Shown in pieces: positions 53,197-63,391 of a DNA stretch of 64,000 nucleotides. The notes beneath the pieces are model-generated. The model was given only the letters and a program-made list of their open reading frames with translations. It ran no database searches and was not told the DNA's origin. Within the stretch, counting starts at the first letter, position 1. Every line of letters starts with the position of its first letter. The DNA is from Alkaliphilus oremlandii OhILAs (lineage in GTDB: Bacteria > Bacillota > Clostridia > Peptostreptococcales > Natronincolaceae), in the NCBI RefSeq assembly GCF_000018325.1, contig NC_009922.1, forward strand, positions 1,550,001-1,614,000. The letters are read 5' to 3'. The translations under genes and the position numbers were made by a program.

Positions 53197-54285
53197 ATGG
53201 ATTTTAGAATTAACTTACAGCTTTTTTCTGAGGAAAAAACAGAGCAAGCAACTCCCAAGAAAATAAAAGATGCCAGAGAAAAAGGAAATGTTCTTCAGAG
53301 CAAAGAGGTGAATTCTGCCTTAATTCTCTTGGCAATATTTATAATTATAAATGCCTTTGCAACTTTTATAGGCGTATCTTTATTAAATATGACTAGGGCG
53401 GTGTATACCGAGTTTTTATCGGCAAATATTGCATTTTCAGTTAAAAACCTTCAAATATTGTCTATTAAATTGATGATTTATTTCTTTATTGCAGTGGGTC
53501 CAATCGCCTTGACGAGTCTAGTGGTTGGATTAATTTCAAGCTATGCTCAGGTAGGCGTACTCCTTACTAGTAAGCCTCTAATGTTTGATTTAAATAAAAT
53601 AAATCCCATTGAAGGATTTAAGAAAATGTTTTCAATGAGATCAGTAGTAGAACTTCTAAAAGCATTTATTCGGTTAGGCGTGATTGGGTATATCTCTTAT
53701 GACTACGTAAAGGGACAAGTGGGGGTCATTTTAGAGACCACTGGAATGGATATTTCCTCCATACTAAAAGCAATTATGAGCATGACCGTAGATATTGGTA
53801 TCAAAGCAGGCATCGCTTTAATTGCCCTTGCCGTACTGGATTATTATTATCAACGGTATGAGTATAACAAAAATTTAAAGATGTCTAAGCAAGAAATTAA
53901 AGAAGAATACAAACAAACCGAAGGAAATCCTCAAATCAAGTCTAAAATAAAAGAAAAACAGCGGCAAATGGCAATGAGACGAATGATGCAGGATGTTCCA
54001 AGTGCAGATGTTATTATTACGAATCCAACACACTTTGCTATTGGGATTAAGTACGATCTCAATGAATTTGATGCACCTAAAGTAATAGCAAAAGGACAAG
54101 ATCTTATCGCACAAAATATTAAAAAAATTGCTTTAGAAAATAATGTTACCGTTGTAGAAAATAAACCGTTGGCTAGAGCGCTATATGATAGCGTAGAAGT
54201 TGGGCAATTTGTTCCTCCTGATTTGTACCAAGCTGTCGCTGAGGTACTGGCCTATGTTTATCGTATTAATAACAGGATTGAATAG
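53197..54285 (+). CDS. flhB: Flagellar export switch protein FlhB
   Basis: Controls substrate specificity of export. It is 362 residues: N-terminal EEKTEQATPKKIKDAREKGNV, four membrane helices, and the cytoplasmic autocleavage motif NPTH (N276-P277) in DVIITNPTHFAIGIKY. The C-terminal AVAEVLAYVYRINNR is also conserved. It ends 10 bases before flhA. Confidence 0.97.
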   Translation: MDFRINLQLFSEEKTEQATPKKIKDAREKGNVLQSKEVNSALILLAIFIIINAFATFIGVSLLNMTRAVYTEFLSANIAFSVKNLQILSIKLMIYFFIAVGPIALTSLVVGLISSYAQVGVLLTSKPLMFDLNKINPIEGFKKMFSMRSVVELLKAFIRLGVIGYISYDYVKGQVGVILETTGMDISSILKAIMSMTVDIGIKAGIALIALAVLDYYYQRYEYNKNLKMSKQEIKEEYKQTEGNPQIKSKIKEKQRQMAMRRMMQDVPSADVIITNPTHFAIGIKYDLNEFDAPKVIAKGQDLIAQNIKKIALENNVTVVENKPLARALYDSVEVGQFVPPDLYQAVAEVLAYVYRINNRIE

Positions 54286-54295
54286 GGGTGAGCAT

Positions 54296-56323
54296 ATGAA
54301 ATTTGGAGATATTATTGTTACCTTGGCAATATTAGGTATTATTGTAATCATTATTGTGCCAATACCATTGGCGGGTGTTGACCTTTTGCTTAGCTTTAAC
54401 ATTGCTCTGTCATTGTTGATTCTAGTTAAATCGATTTATACGGAAGAAGCATTGGAATTTTCAATTTTTCCTTCACTTTTATTAATTATGACTTTGTTTA
54501 GATTGGCTATGAATATCACCACGACACGGTATATTTTGTCTACAGGTTCTGCGGGAGAATTAATTAATACTTTTGGTAAATTTGTAATGCAAGGCAATGC
54601 TATTATTGGATTTATTATATTTTTAATAATAACTGTCGTGCAATTTATGGTTATTACAAAAGGTTCTGAAAGGGTTTCTGAAGTTGCGGCAAGATTCACG
54701 CTGGACGCTATGCCAGGAAAGCAAATGGCTATTGATGCAGATCTTAATGCGGGTCTAATTAATGATTTAGAGGCTAAAGAAAGAAGAAAAAAGGTTCAAA
54801 GAGAATCCGACTTCTACGGTGCAATGGATGGAGCCAGTAAGTTTGTAAAAGGGGATTCTATTGCAGGAATTATTATATCTATTATTAACATTATTGCTGG
54901 TTTTGTATTGGGGATGGTTACTCAAGGCTTAAGCTTTACAGAAGCCCTTTCTAAATACACGATTTTAACAGTAGGGGATGGTCTCGTTAGTCAAATCCCT
55001 GCACTTTTAATATCTACAGCAACTGGTATTTTGGTAACTAGGGCAGCTTCTGAAGGTAATTTAGGAAATGATTTAATAAATCAGTTATTTAATAGCCATA
55101 AGACGATGTTTATTATTTCTGGAGTATCTGTAGTATTTGCATTGGCAGGTTTACCGAGAATACCATTTATTATCTTAGCGATGGGATTCTTTTACTTAGG
55201 TAATAAAATGAAAAAGAAATCAGCGAAGGAAGAAATTGATATTATTCCAGATGAAATTGCAGAAACCGCTGATGAAAAAAGAAAACCAGAAAATGTTCTT
55301 CCGTTACTTAATGTAGATCCAATAGAACTAGAGTTTGGATATGGTATTATACCACTTGCAGATACCAGTCAAGGAGGAGACCTTTTTGATCGACTGGTCA
55401 TGATTCGAAGACAATGTGCTTTAGAACTTGGGATTATAGTTCCCATGTTCAGACTAAGAGATAATATACAATTGGAGCCGAACCACTATGTAATTAAGAT
55501 TAAAGGTGTAGAAATTACATCGGGAGAGATTATGTTTGATCATTATTTAGCTATGAATCCAGGAATGGCAGAAGGTGAGTTAGAAGGTATTGATACTGTG
55601 GAACCAGCTTTTGGATTACCAGCAAAGTGGATCAATGAACAAGAAAGAGAAAAAGCAGAAATTTTCGGTTATACAGTAGTAGACCCACCTTCTATCATTG
55701 CTACCCATTTAACTGAGGTTGTAAAGAAACACGCATATGAGCTATTAGGCAGACAGGATGTTAAGAAGCTGATTGATAATGTTAAAGAGAGCCACCCTGC
55801 ATTGGTAGAAGAATTAATTCCATCGCAAATGGCTTTAGGGGAGATTCAAAAGGTTCTTTGTAATTTATTAAAAGAAGGAGTCTCTATTCGAGATATGGTT
55901 ACAATTCTTGAAACCCTTGCAGACTATTCTAATATGACCAGAGATACAGATATGTTAACGGAATACGTTCGACAATCATTGAGTAGATCTATTACGAAAC
56001 AATTTATATCGCATCAACCAGCAAAAGTAATTACTTTGGATCAACAGCTTGAACAAAAAATTATGGAGTCCATTCAGCAAACTGAAAGAGGAACCTATAT
56101 CGCTATGGAACCTGACTTGACACAATCAATTTTAAATAATCTCTCCTATCAACTACAGAAGTTAATTAATCTAGGGGAGCAACCGATTATTATAACGGCT
56201 CCCATCGTTCGATTATATTTAAAGCGGTTAACAGAACAGCTGACATCCGATTTAATTGTGTTGTCCTACAATGAAGTAGATCCATCTGTTGAAATTCAAT
56301 CCGTAGGGATGGTGAGGATTTAG
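54296..56323 (+). CDS. flhA: Flagellar export gate protein FlhA
   Basis: Nonameric export gate coupled to ion flow. It is 675 residues: eight membrane helices in 1-310 with MTLFRLAMNITTTR and the FHIPEP-type segment FTLDAMPGKQMAIDADLNAG, and a large cytoplasmic docking domain from about 340. ATG 54296 after GGGGTGA is chosen over long in-frame upstream starts lying inside flhB. Directly abuts flhF. Confidence 0.97.
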   Translation: MKFGDIIVTLAILGIIVIIIVPIPLAGVDLLLSFNIALSLLILVKSIYTEEALEFSIFPSLLLIMTLFRLAMNITTTRYILSTGSAGELINTFGKFVMQGNAIIGFIIFLIITVVQFMVITKGSERVSEVAARFTLDAMPGKQMAIDADLNAGLINDLEAKERRKKVQRESDFYGAMDGASKFVKGDSIAGIIISIINIIAGFVLGMVTQGLSFTEALSKYTILTVGDGLVSQIPALLISTATGILVTRAASEGNLGNDLINQLFNSHKTMFIISGVSVVFALAGLPRIPFIILAMGFFYLGNKMKKKSAKEEIDIIPDEIAETADEKRKPENVLPLLNVDPIELEFGYGIIPLADTSQGGDLFDRLVMIRRQCALELGIIVPMFRLRDNIQLEPNHYVIKIKGVEITSGEIMFDHYLAMNPGMAEGELEGIDTVEPAFGLPAKWINEQEREKAEIFGYTVVDPPSIIATHLTEVVKKHAYELLGRQDVKKLIDNVKESHPALVEELIPSQMALGEIQKVLCNLLKEGVSIRDMVTILETLADYSNMTRDTDMLTEYVRQSLSRSITKQFISHQPAKVITLDQQLEQKIMESIQQTERGTYIAMEPDLTQSILNNLSYQLQKLINLGEQPIIITAPIVRLYLKRLTEQLTSDLIVLSYNEVDPSVEIQSVGMVRI

Positions 56324-57553
56324 ATGAAGGTTAAAAAATTTTACGGTGTAGATAATTATGATGTCATATCAAAAGTAAAAAATGAACTCGGTACAGATGC
56401 CGTAATTCTGCACCAGCGAAAAGTTAAACAAAAAGGTGTTTTGGGAATTTTTAAAAAGCCTATGATAGAAGTTGTAGCAGCGATAGAAGATGAAGTTGCT
56501 ACAACTAGCTTTAAATCCAAAAATAGTGCTACAGATTCTAAAGAAAATTTTAATCATTTGTTTTCAGATACTCCTACGGTAAATAAAAAATTTACCACAA
56601 CGGATACATTGAATCGAATCAACACGACTAAATCGACAGAACTAGATGGGATACAACCAGTTGGTTCAAAAACTGATAGCGATTTAAAAAAAGAAATCGA
56701 TGACATTAAAAACTTATTAGGTACAGTTGTTCATCAAATGCAACATATTCATACACAAAATTCTACGGACCAAGTAAGTAATCCATATCATTCCTATCTA
56801 TATAATATGATGCTGGAAAATGAAATGGATGAAGAGTTGATTAAAGAAATCTTAAGTAATGGCAATTTTGAAGAAGTAAATGCATTGGAAATAGAAAACA
56901 AAGAGACCTTAAGAGAAATTCTACTACAACTTGTACCAGAATCCATTAACAATAAAGCAGACTTTAAATCCAAGGTCGTGTTTTTTGTGGGGTCGACTGG
57001 TGTAGGAAAAACAACCACGATTGCAAAAATTGCAGCAAACTATAGTTTAGAAAAAGGACTTAAAGTAGGTTTAATCAGTGCCGATACTTATCGAATTGCT
57101 GCTGTAGCACAACTAAAGATTTATAGCGATATTCTAAATATACCTTTAGAAGTAATTTATTCTCCAGAGGAAATCCATGGAGCCATTAAAAGACTTGAAA
57201 ATAGAGATGTTATACTGATTGATACGGCAGGAAGAAGTCATAAGAACAATGAACATGTGGAAGAACTGTCTAAATTATTAAAAGAAATCCATGAAAAAGA
57301 GGTTTGTTTAGTAGTAAGTGCAACAACAAAAAATAGTGACTTAAGAGATATTCTTCATACATACAACTTTATTGATGATTATAAAATTATATTTACAAAA
57401 TTAGATGAAGTAAGCACTTACGGTTCTATCTTAAACATTGCCATGAAAAACCCACAATCTATTTCTTATGTAACCACAGGACAAAGTGTTCCTGATGATA
57501 TTGAGACCATAACATCAAATACAATTTTAAACATGTTACTGAGGGAGATTTAA
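56324..57553 (+). CDS. flhF: SRP-family GTPase FlhF
   Basis: Sets number and position of flagella with FlhG. It is 409 residues: N-terminal basic region KKFYGVDNYDVISKVKNELG, a variable Ser/Thr-rich linker (about 70-150), and an SRP-type NG domain with GSTGVGKTTTIAK (about 223) and DTAGRS. The start follows the flhA stop with no gap. Confidence 0.95.
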   Translation: MKVKKFYGVDNYDVISKVKNELGTDAVILHQRKVKQKGVLGIFKKPMIEVVAAIEDEVATTSFKSKNSATDSKENFNHLFSDTPTVNKKFTTTDTLNRINTTKSTELDGIQPVGSKTDSDLKKEIDDIKNLLGTVVHQMQHIHTQNSTDQVSNPYHSYLYNMMLENEMDEELIKEILSNGNFEEVNALEIENKETLREILLQLVPESINNKADFKSKVVFFVGSTGVGKTTTIAKIAANYSLEKGLKVGLISADTYRIAAVAQLKIYSDILNIPLEVIYSPEEIHGAIKRLENRDVILIDTAGRSHKNNEHVEELSKLLKEIHEKEVCLVVSATTKNSDLRDILHTYNFIDDYKIIFTKLDEVSTYGSILNIAMKNPQSISYVTTGQSVPDDIETITSNTILNMLLREI

Positions 57554-57554
57554 T

Positions 57555-58457
57555 ATGGATCAAGCGGCTAAATTACGCGAACTAATCAAAAATAGACGAA
57601 ATTTTCCTTTAGAGATTGAGGTTGGCAATGAAGAAAGTAGCAGTAATGATACCAAAGTTATATGTGTTACCAGCGGAAAAGGTGGCGTTGGTAAGAGTAA
57701 TTTTACAATCAACTTAGGCATGGAACTTATTCAGTTAGGAAAACGAGTTTTGATTATAGATGCTGATCTTGGATTAGCCAATATTGATGTGATTCTCGGA
57801 ACGGTTCCTAAATACACCTTATTGGACATTATTCATGGCAATCGATCCATAGAGGAGGTCATAGCCACCGGTCCCAATGGAATACAGCTTATTTCTGGTG
57901 GTTCTGGAGTTCTAGAATTAGTCGATATGCCCTCGGATACCATTCATCAGTTAATTGAAAAATTTGCTTTAATTAATACTTATGCAGATATTATCCTAAT
58001 TGATACAGGTGCTGGCTTATCTAGCTCTGTAATATCCTTTGTACTAGCTGCTCAGGATATCATTATTGTGACTACCCCTGAACCAACATCCATAACGGAT
58101 GCCTATGCTATGATAAAAACTATAAATTTGCAAGAAAAAAATAAAAAATTAAAGGTAATCGTCAATAGAGTGGAGAATATAGCAGAAGGAGATAGTACTT
58201 TTGAAAAACTAAATAACGCTTCCAATCGGTTTTTATCATTGAACTTACAATCTTTAGGATATGTTTTTGATGATAGTAACGTTAGTAGGTCTGTAAAAAG
58301 ACAGAGTCCATTTACTTTGGAGTATCCTAATAGTACAGCGAGTAAAAATATTCGACAAATCGCAGCAAAACTTTTAAATGATATTTACCACTTAGATACG
58401 AATGAGCCTAATAATTTAGAGGGTTTTTTCAAAAAATTAGTAAAATTTTTCAAATAG
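57555..58457 (+). CDS. flhG: MinD-like ATPase FlhG (YlxH)
   Basis: Partner and activator of FlhF; a ParA/MinD ATPase. It is 300 residues: N-terminal activation helix DQAAKLRELIKNRR with the conserved DQAxxLR pattern, deviant Walker A TSGKGGVGKSN (39-49), and IIDADLGLANIDVILG. The C-terminal amphipathic helix (KKLVKFF) may contact the membrane. One base after flhF. Confidence 0.96.
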   Translation: MDQAAKLRELIKNRRNFPLEIEVGNEESSSNDTKVICVTSGKGGVGKSNFTINLGMELIQLGKRVLIIDADLGLANIDVILGTVPKYTLLDIIHGNRSIEEVIATGPNGIQLISGGSGVLELVDMPSDTIHQLIEKFALINTYADIILIDTGAGLSSSVISFVLAAQDIIIVTTPEPTSITDAYAMIKTINLQEKNKKLKVIVNRVENIAEGDSTFEKLNNASNRFLSLNLQSLGYVFDDSNVSRSVKRQSPFTLEYPNSTASKNIRQIAAKLLNDIYHLDTNEPNNLEGFFKKLVKFFK

Positions 58458-58466
58458 GGGGTTCCT

Positions 58467-59123
58467 ATGAATATATTTTCAGAGCTTAAAATTGGAGATA
58501 AAATGAGTCTAGATATAACACAAAAGTATATTAATCAAGATGTAAGTAGTATGCTGACTACGCAGCTTATTGATATGGATGATTATTATTTATATATTTC
58601 ACCTCCTGCTTATAAGGGGAAAAAGTTTTCTCTTATGGAGGGGCAATTGGTTAATTTATTTTTTTATCGAAAAAGTGGAGTGTATTCCTTTGAAGCAAAA
58701 GTGGTAAAAAAGATTAACGAGGAGCTTGTCACTTTTGTACTTGAGCCAACAAGCAGTATAGAGAGGATTCAAAGAAGAAACTACTATAGGTTACCTATCG
58801 TTCTACCTTGTGTATTAAAAAAGCAAGAAAATGATAAAGTTGTTGAGTATAGCTGTGTCAGTAAGGATTTAAGCGGTGGAGGAATTAAATTAATCTGTAA
58901 GCAGGAGATTAATCTAGATGAAAACATCGTTGTTACTATTAAAATACATGAAGAACAAATGATTGCTATAAAAGGTAAGGTAATTCGCGTAGTTAAGGGA
59001 TTTGAAGATAACAGCTATGAAATAAGTGTTGAATTTAAAAATGTTGAGGGTAATCACTTAGATCAAATCATTGCTTTTATTTTTGAAAAACAAAGACTAA
59101 TGAGGAAAAAAGGACTGATGTAG
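58467..59123 (+). CDS. PilZ domain c-di-GMP-binding protein (YcgR/YpfA type)
   Basis: A 218-residue two-domain protein: N-terminal YcgR-like domain (1-100), then PilZ with the c-di-GMP motifs RRNYYR (103-108) and DLSGGG (134-139). Such proteins slow or stop the motor when c-di-GMP is high. Its place between flhG and cheB in the operon suggests a flagellar brake built into the motility regulon. It stops one base before cheB. Confidence 0.92.
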   Translation: MNIFSELKIGDKMSLDITQKYINQDVSSMLTTQLIDMDDYYLYISPPAYKGKKFSLMEGQLVNLFFYRKSGVYSFEAKVVKKINEELVTFVLEPTSSIERIQRRNYYRLPIVLPCVLKKQENDKVVEYSCVSKDLSGGGIKLICKQEINLDENIVVTIKIHEEQMIAIKGKVIRVVKGFEDNSYEISVEFKNVEGNHLDQIIAFIFEKQRLMRKKGLM

Positions 59124-59124
59124 A

Positions 59125-60201
59125 ATGGGTTTTAATAAAAAAGTTAGAGTACTTCTCGTAGATGATTCAGCCTTTATGCGAAAAATACTGACCGATATAG
59201 TGAACAGTACAGATACAATAGAAGTAATTGGTGTTGCTAAAAATGGGGCAGAAGCAATCAACCAGGTTCGTTCTTTAAATCCTGATGTTGTCACCATGGA
59301 TATTGAAATGCCTATATTAAATGGCATAGAAGCGTTAAAAAGAATTATGAAAGATCAGCCTGTACCTGTTATTATGTTAAGTAGCTTAACGTCGGACGGA
59401 GCAGATACCACTTTAACTTGTTTAGATATTGGTGCTGTAGATTTCATTCAAAAACCTTCCAGCGTTTTTAGAATCAATATTGATGAATTAAAGGAAGAAC
59501 TCATAAGTAAAATTACCACTGCTTCAAGAATAGACGTGAAGTTTAAAAATAAATCGATTCAAAAAAAAGACTCTAAGACTAGTTATTCTTCCAATAAATT
59601 ACATTTCAGCAAGGATAGAAATAAACATAACTTGATCGTTATCGGAACTTCTACTGGAGGACCAAGGGCTTTACAAAGTGTCATTCCATTACTACCTGAA
59701 GATTTGCCTGCTAGTATTTTAATTGTCCAACATATGCCACCAGGATTTACGAAATCCTTAGCAGATCGATTAAATACAATGTCAAGTATTACTGTAAAGG
59801 AAGCTGAAGATGGCGAAAAAATTTTACCTGGCCATGCGTATATTGCTCCAGGAAGTTTCCATTTGAAGATTAAAGAGAAACAGAGTCATGATATCTTTCT
59901 ACAACTAACGAAAGAGGATCCTGTTTCTGGACATCGACCTTCCGTAGATGCTCTCTTTGAGTCTGTATCAAAGCATGTTCATAAAAATATTATTGCTGTG
60001 GTTATGACTGGAATGGGTTCCGACGGTTCACGAGGGGTAAAAAAATTAAAAGATAATACTGAGTGCTACGTGATTGCTCAAGATGAAGCCAGCAGTATAG
60101 TTTATGGTATGCCAAGAAGTGCAGTGAATACAGGTACTGTAGATGATATTGTTCCTTTAAATGAAATTGCAAACTATATATTAAGAAAGTTGGGAGTGTA
60201 A
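59125..60201 (+). CDS. cheB: Chemotaxis methylesterase/deamidase CheB
   Basis: Removes methyl groups from chemoreceptors when phosphorylated. It is 358 residues: receiver domain with D59 (TMDIEMP), linker 125-168, and catalytic domain with S176 (GTSTGGP), H203 (VQHMPPGF) and D300 (GMGSDGSRG). Its partner methyltransferase CheR is not in the window. Confidence 0.97.
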   Translation: MGFNKKVRVLLVDDSAFMRKILTDIVNSTDTIEVIGVAKNGAEAINQVRSLNPDVVTMDIEMPILNGIEALKRIMKDQPVPVIMLSSLTSDGADTTLTCLDIGAVDFIQKPSSVFRINIDELKEELISKITTASRIDVKFKNKSIQKKDSKTSYSSNKLHFSKDRNKHNLIVIGTSTGGPRALQSVIPLLPEDLPASILIVQHMPPGFTKSLADRLNTMSSITVKEAEDGEKILPGHAYIAPGSFHLKIKEKQSHDIFLQLTKEDPVSGHRPSVDALFESVSKHVHKNIIAVVMTGMGSDGSRGVKKLKDNTECYVIAQDEASSIVYGMPRSAVNTGTVDDIVPLNEIANYILRKLGV

Positions 60202-60206
60202 GTGCT

Positions 60207-62285
60207 ATGGATATGAATCAATATCTAGAAATCTTTATAGAAGAGTCGAAAGAACATTTGCAGGAAATGAATTCAAGTTTACTATATCTAGAAGGTAACC
60301 CTGAAGATATTAATGTGTTAAATGAAATCTTTAGAGTAGCTCATACATTAAAAGGGATGTCCGCAACCATGGGATATAACAATATAGCACATTTAACCCA
60401 TGAAATGGAAAACGTTTTGGATTTTATTAGAAAAGGAAATATGAAGGTTACATCCGATGTGACTGATGTACTGTTTGAGTGTTTTGATAAACTTGAAAGT
60501 TACGTTATGAGTGTTGAGACTAACAATAATGAAGGTAATGATTCTTCTATAGAGCTTGTTGAAAAATTAAAGGCTCTAAAAAATGGTGAGGTATCTGAAG
60601 GCGAAGAAGACCCGGTTACAATTGACTCTACTGATCCTATGATCAATCATGGACAAAACTTAAATATACAATTAAACGAGTATGTAAACAATGTAGTTTT
60701 AACTGCGATCAAGGATGATCTTAACGTTCATTTGGTCAAAATAACACTGGATGAAAGCTGTATGTTGAAATCTGCAAGAGCCTATATCATTATTACCACC
60801 CTTGAGAAATTTGCAGACTTAGTTCATTCAAACCCTAGCATTGAAGAGATCGAAGATGAAAAGTTTGGCACATCTTTTGAATTTGTATTAATAACAAAGC
60901 ATGATGCAAACTTTATCAAAGGTGAATTAAGCACTATATCTGAGGTTGCAAATATAGAAATTAATCCGATTGGTAAGGAAAATATAGAAACTACAGATCG
61001 TGTGAGCGAGGTTCCTGAAGAAAGCAAACCAATTCTAAATACGCTTGAAAATAATAGAAACGTAGAATCACTGGATGTGGCTAAAAACAAAGAAAGTGAA
61101 GATACAAAAAACAAAAAGACAAAAACGGCTAAAACAGTTCGAGTGGATATAGATCGATTAGATAATTTAATGAATTTAGTCAGTGAATTGATTATTATTA
61201 AAACAAGACTAGAGGATTCTGGAGAGAATCGAACAAAACAAAACTCAAATGAAGCAATTGAATACCTTGAAAGAATTACAACAAATTTACATGATGCAGT
61301 AATGAAAGTAAGAATGGTTCCAATAGAAAGAGTTTTTAATCGTTTTCCGAGGATGGTAAGAGATTTATCGAAGGATTTAGGTAAAGACATCAACCTCATC
61401 ATGTCTGGGGAAGAAACAGAAGTTGACCGTACAGTTATCGATGAGATTGGAGATCCTCTAATTCACTTAATCCGTAATTCCATTGATCATGGAATAGAAT
61501 CCATAGAAAAAAGAATTGAATTAGGAAAGCAAAGAACTGGAACAGTTAAACTTTCTGCATATCCTGATGGTAATACTGTAGTCATCGAAGTAGAAGATGA
61601 TGGTAGCGGAATTAATGTGGAAAAGGTAAAAGAGAAGGCCCTCAGTAGAGATCTGATTAGCTATCAAGAATCTCAGTTGATGGATAATAAGGACATTGTA
61701 CAGTTATTATTTGCACCAGGATTTAGCACAGCAGAGCAAATAACAGATATATCTGGACGTGGTGTTGGATTAGACGTAGTTAAAACAAAAATTGAGGCTT
61801 TAGGTGGTGTTGTAGAAGCAGACACTACACTAGGAAAGGGAACAAAGTTTATCATCCGCTTACCGCTTACATTGGCTATCATCCAAGCGTTGTTAGTTGT
61901 TGTGGGAGATGAGAAATATGCGATTCCACTGAATTCGATAAAAGAGATTACAACCATAGAAAAAAATAAAATTAGAAAAGTTCAGAAGAAGGAAGTTGTT
62001 TTGTATAGAGATTCTACGCTGCCAATATTAAGACTTTCTGAGCTGCTGAACGTTCCAGCTTCTACTAACAGTTCAGCTGAAGAAGAAGAAGAAGATTTAA
62101 CTGTAGTCATTGTTAAAAAAGGAGATAGAGATGCTGGAATCATTGTAGATCGGTTAATAGGCCAGCAAGAAATTGTAATTAAATCTTTAGGAAAATATCT
62201 TTCTACAATAAAATCTATAGCAGGGGCTACAATTTTGGGTAATGGATCTGTAGCACTTATCGTAGATACGAATTCATTTTTTTAA
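60207..62285 (+). CDS. cheA: Chemotaxis histidine kinase CheA
   Basis: Receptor-coupled kinase that phosphorylates CheY and CheB. It is 692 residues: Hpt domain with H46 (RVAHTLKGMSATMG), P2 region (about 150-250), dimerisation helices (about 315-370), ATPase domain with HLIRNSIDHGIE, DDGSGIN and GRGVGLDVV, and a CheW-like C-terminal domain (from about 555). GGGAGTG precedes the ATG. 38 bases before cheW. Confidence 0.97.
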   Translation: MDMNQYLEIFIEESKEHLQEMNSSLLYLEGNPEDINVLNEIFRVAHTLKGMSATMGYNNIAHLTHEMENVLDFIRKGNMKVTSDVTDVLFECFDKLESYVMSVETNNNEGNDSSIELVEKLKALKNGEVSEGEEDPVTIDSTDPMINHGQNLNIQLNEYVNNVVLTAIKDDLNVHLVKITLDESCMLKSARAYIIITTLEKFADLVHSNPSIEEIEDEKFGTSFEFVLITKHDANFIKGELSTISEVANIEINPIGKENIETTDRVSEVPEESKPILNTLENNRNVESLDVAKNKESEDTKNKKTKTAKTVRVDIDRLDNLMNLVSELIIIKTRLEDSGENRTKQNSNEAIEYLERITTNLHDAVMKVRMVPIERVFNRFPRMVRDLSKDLGKDINLIMSGEETEVDRTVIDEIGDPLIHLIRNSIDHGIESIEKRIELGKQRTGTVKLSAYPDGNTVVIEVEDDGSGINVEKVKEKALSRDLISYQESQLMDNKDIVQLLFAPGFSTAEQITDISGRGVGLDVVKTKIEALGGVVEADTTLGKGTKFIIRLPLTLAIIQALLVVVGDEKYAIPLNSIKEITTIEKNKIRKVQKKEVVLYRDSTLPILRLSELLNVPASTNSSAEEEEEDLTVVIVKKGDRDAGIIVDRLIGQQEIVIKSLGKYLSTIKSIAGATILGNGSVALIVDTNSFF

Positions 62286-62323
62286 TATTTTTAGCAATTG
62301 ACTATTAGTGAGAGGTGAATAGC

Positions 62324-62761
62324 ATGAGTTCTGTAAATCAATATGTTGTGTTTAAATTAAATAATGAAAGCTATGGTCTACTTATAGAATATGTGGAAAC
62401 CATTGAAAAATTAACTGAAATAACTAGGGTGCCAGGTACGGCGGATTACATAAGTGGGGTCATTAATCTGAGAGGTGACGTAGTTCCTGTAGTGGATCTT
62501 CGAAAAAGATTCCATCTGGAAAACAATCGGGACTTTGAAGACAATCGAATTATCGTTCTAGCCTTTGATGAAATGAAGGTTGGAATTCTTGTGGATTCTT
62601 GCTCAGAAGTTGTTAATTTGGATAATAATCAAATTGATGAAGTTTATGATTTAATCAATTCTTTTGAGGAAGGGTATATTCAAGGGATTGGTAAGTTTAA
62701 TGAAAGAATGATTATTATCGTAGATATTCCTAAACTATTGATCAACAGCGTAAACGGTTAA
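62324..62761 (+). CDS. cheW: Chemotaxis coupling protein CheW
   Basis: Scaffold joining CheA to receptors. It is 145 residues with the CheW fold: YVVFKLNNESYGLLIEYVETIEKL, VPGTADYISGVINLRGDVVPVVDLRKRF and IIIVDIPKLL. ATG 62324 is six bases after AGAGGTG; the in-frame GTG at 62315 overlaps the ribosome site. Confidence 0.96.
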   Translation: MSSVNQYVVFKLNNESYGLLIEYVETIEKLTEITRVPGTADYISGVINLRGDVVPVVDLRKRFHLENNRDFEDNRIIVLAFDEMKVGILVDSCSEVVNLDNNQIDEVYDLINSFEEGYIQGIGKFNERMIIIVDIPKLLINSVNG

Positions 62762-62773
62762 GGAGGAATTGTT

Positions 62774-63391
62774 TTGAATATATCGATAGAAGATTTAAAC
62801 AACCTGCATCTGGATGCATTGAGGGAGATTGGGAATATCGGCGCAGGTAACGCTGCAACAGCTTTAGCTGGAATGATCAATAAAAAAATAGATATGAGTG
62901 TCCCATCCGTGCGAATATTAGATTTTAATGATGTGTGTGCAGTTTTAGGTGGAGAAGAAAATGTTGTTTCAGGGGTATACTTTGAAATTGAAGGCGATAT
63001 GGAAGGCAATATTATGTTTTTGCTGGATCTAAAATCGGCTAAAATTCTAACGAATATTTTAATGGGGAGGGAAGATGAAACGGACATACTAGACGATATG
63101 GATCGATCTGCGCTGCAGGAAATCGGGAATATCTTATCAGGAGCATATATCTCCTCTCTTTCATCTTTAACCAATTTAAATATTAAAATATCCATACCGT
63201 CCCTATGTATTGATATGGCCGGGGCTATCATCAGTGTGCCTGCAATCCAATTTGGATATATAGGAGATAAGGTTTTGTTTATAGAAACAGTATTACACGA
63301 TGGTGGCGACAAAGTAAAAGGTAATTTTTTTCTTATCCCAGAAACTAAGTCTTTCGAAACTCTATTAAAAAGTCTAGGGGTGTATATCTAA
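62774..63391 (+). CDS. cheC: CheY-P phosphatase CheC
   Basis: Dephosphorylates CheY-P and binds CheD. It is 205 residues with two active-site helices: ALREIGNIGAGNAATAL (about 15-31) and ALQEIGNILSGAYISSL (about 112-128). TTG start after AAGGAGGAATTG. Next to cheD, giving the CheC-CheD feedback pair. Confidence 0.95.
   Translation: MNISIEDLNNLHLDALREIGNIGAGNAATALAGMINKKIDMSVPSVRILDFNDVCAVLGGEENVVSGVYFEIEGDMEGNIMFLLDLKSAKILTNILMGREDETDILDDMDRSALQEIGNILSGAYISSLSSLTNLNIKISIPSLCIDMAGAIISVPAIQFGYIGDKVLFIETVLHDGGDKVKGNFFLIPETKSFETLLKSLGVYI

Noticed and set aside
54200..54295. N-terminal extension of flhA
   Set aside because: It overlaps flhB by 86 bases and lacks a ribosome site; ATG 54296 gives the normal FlhA start.
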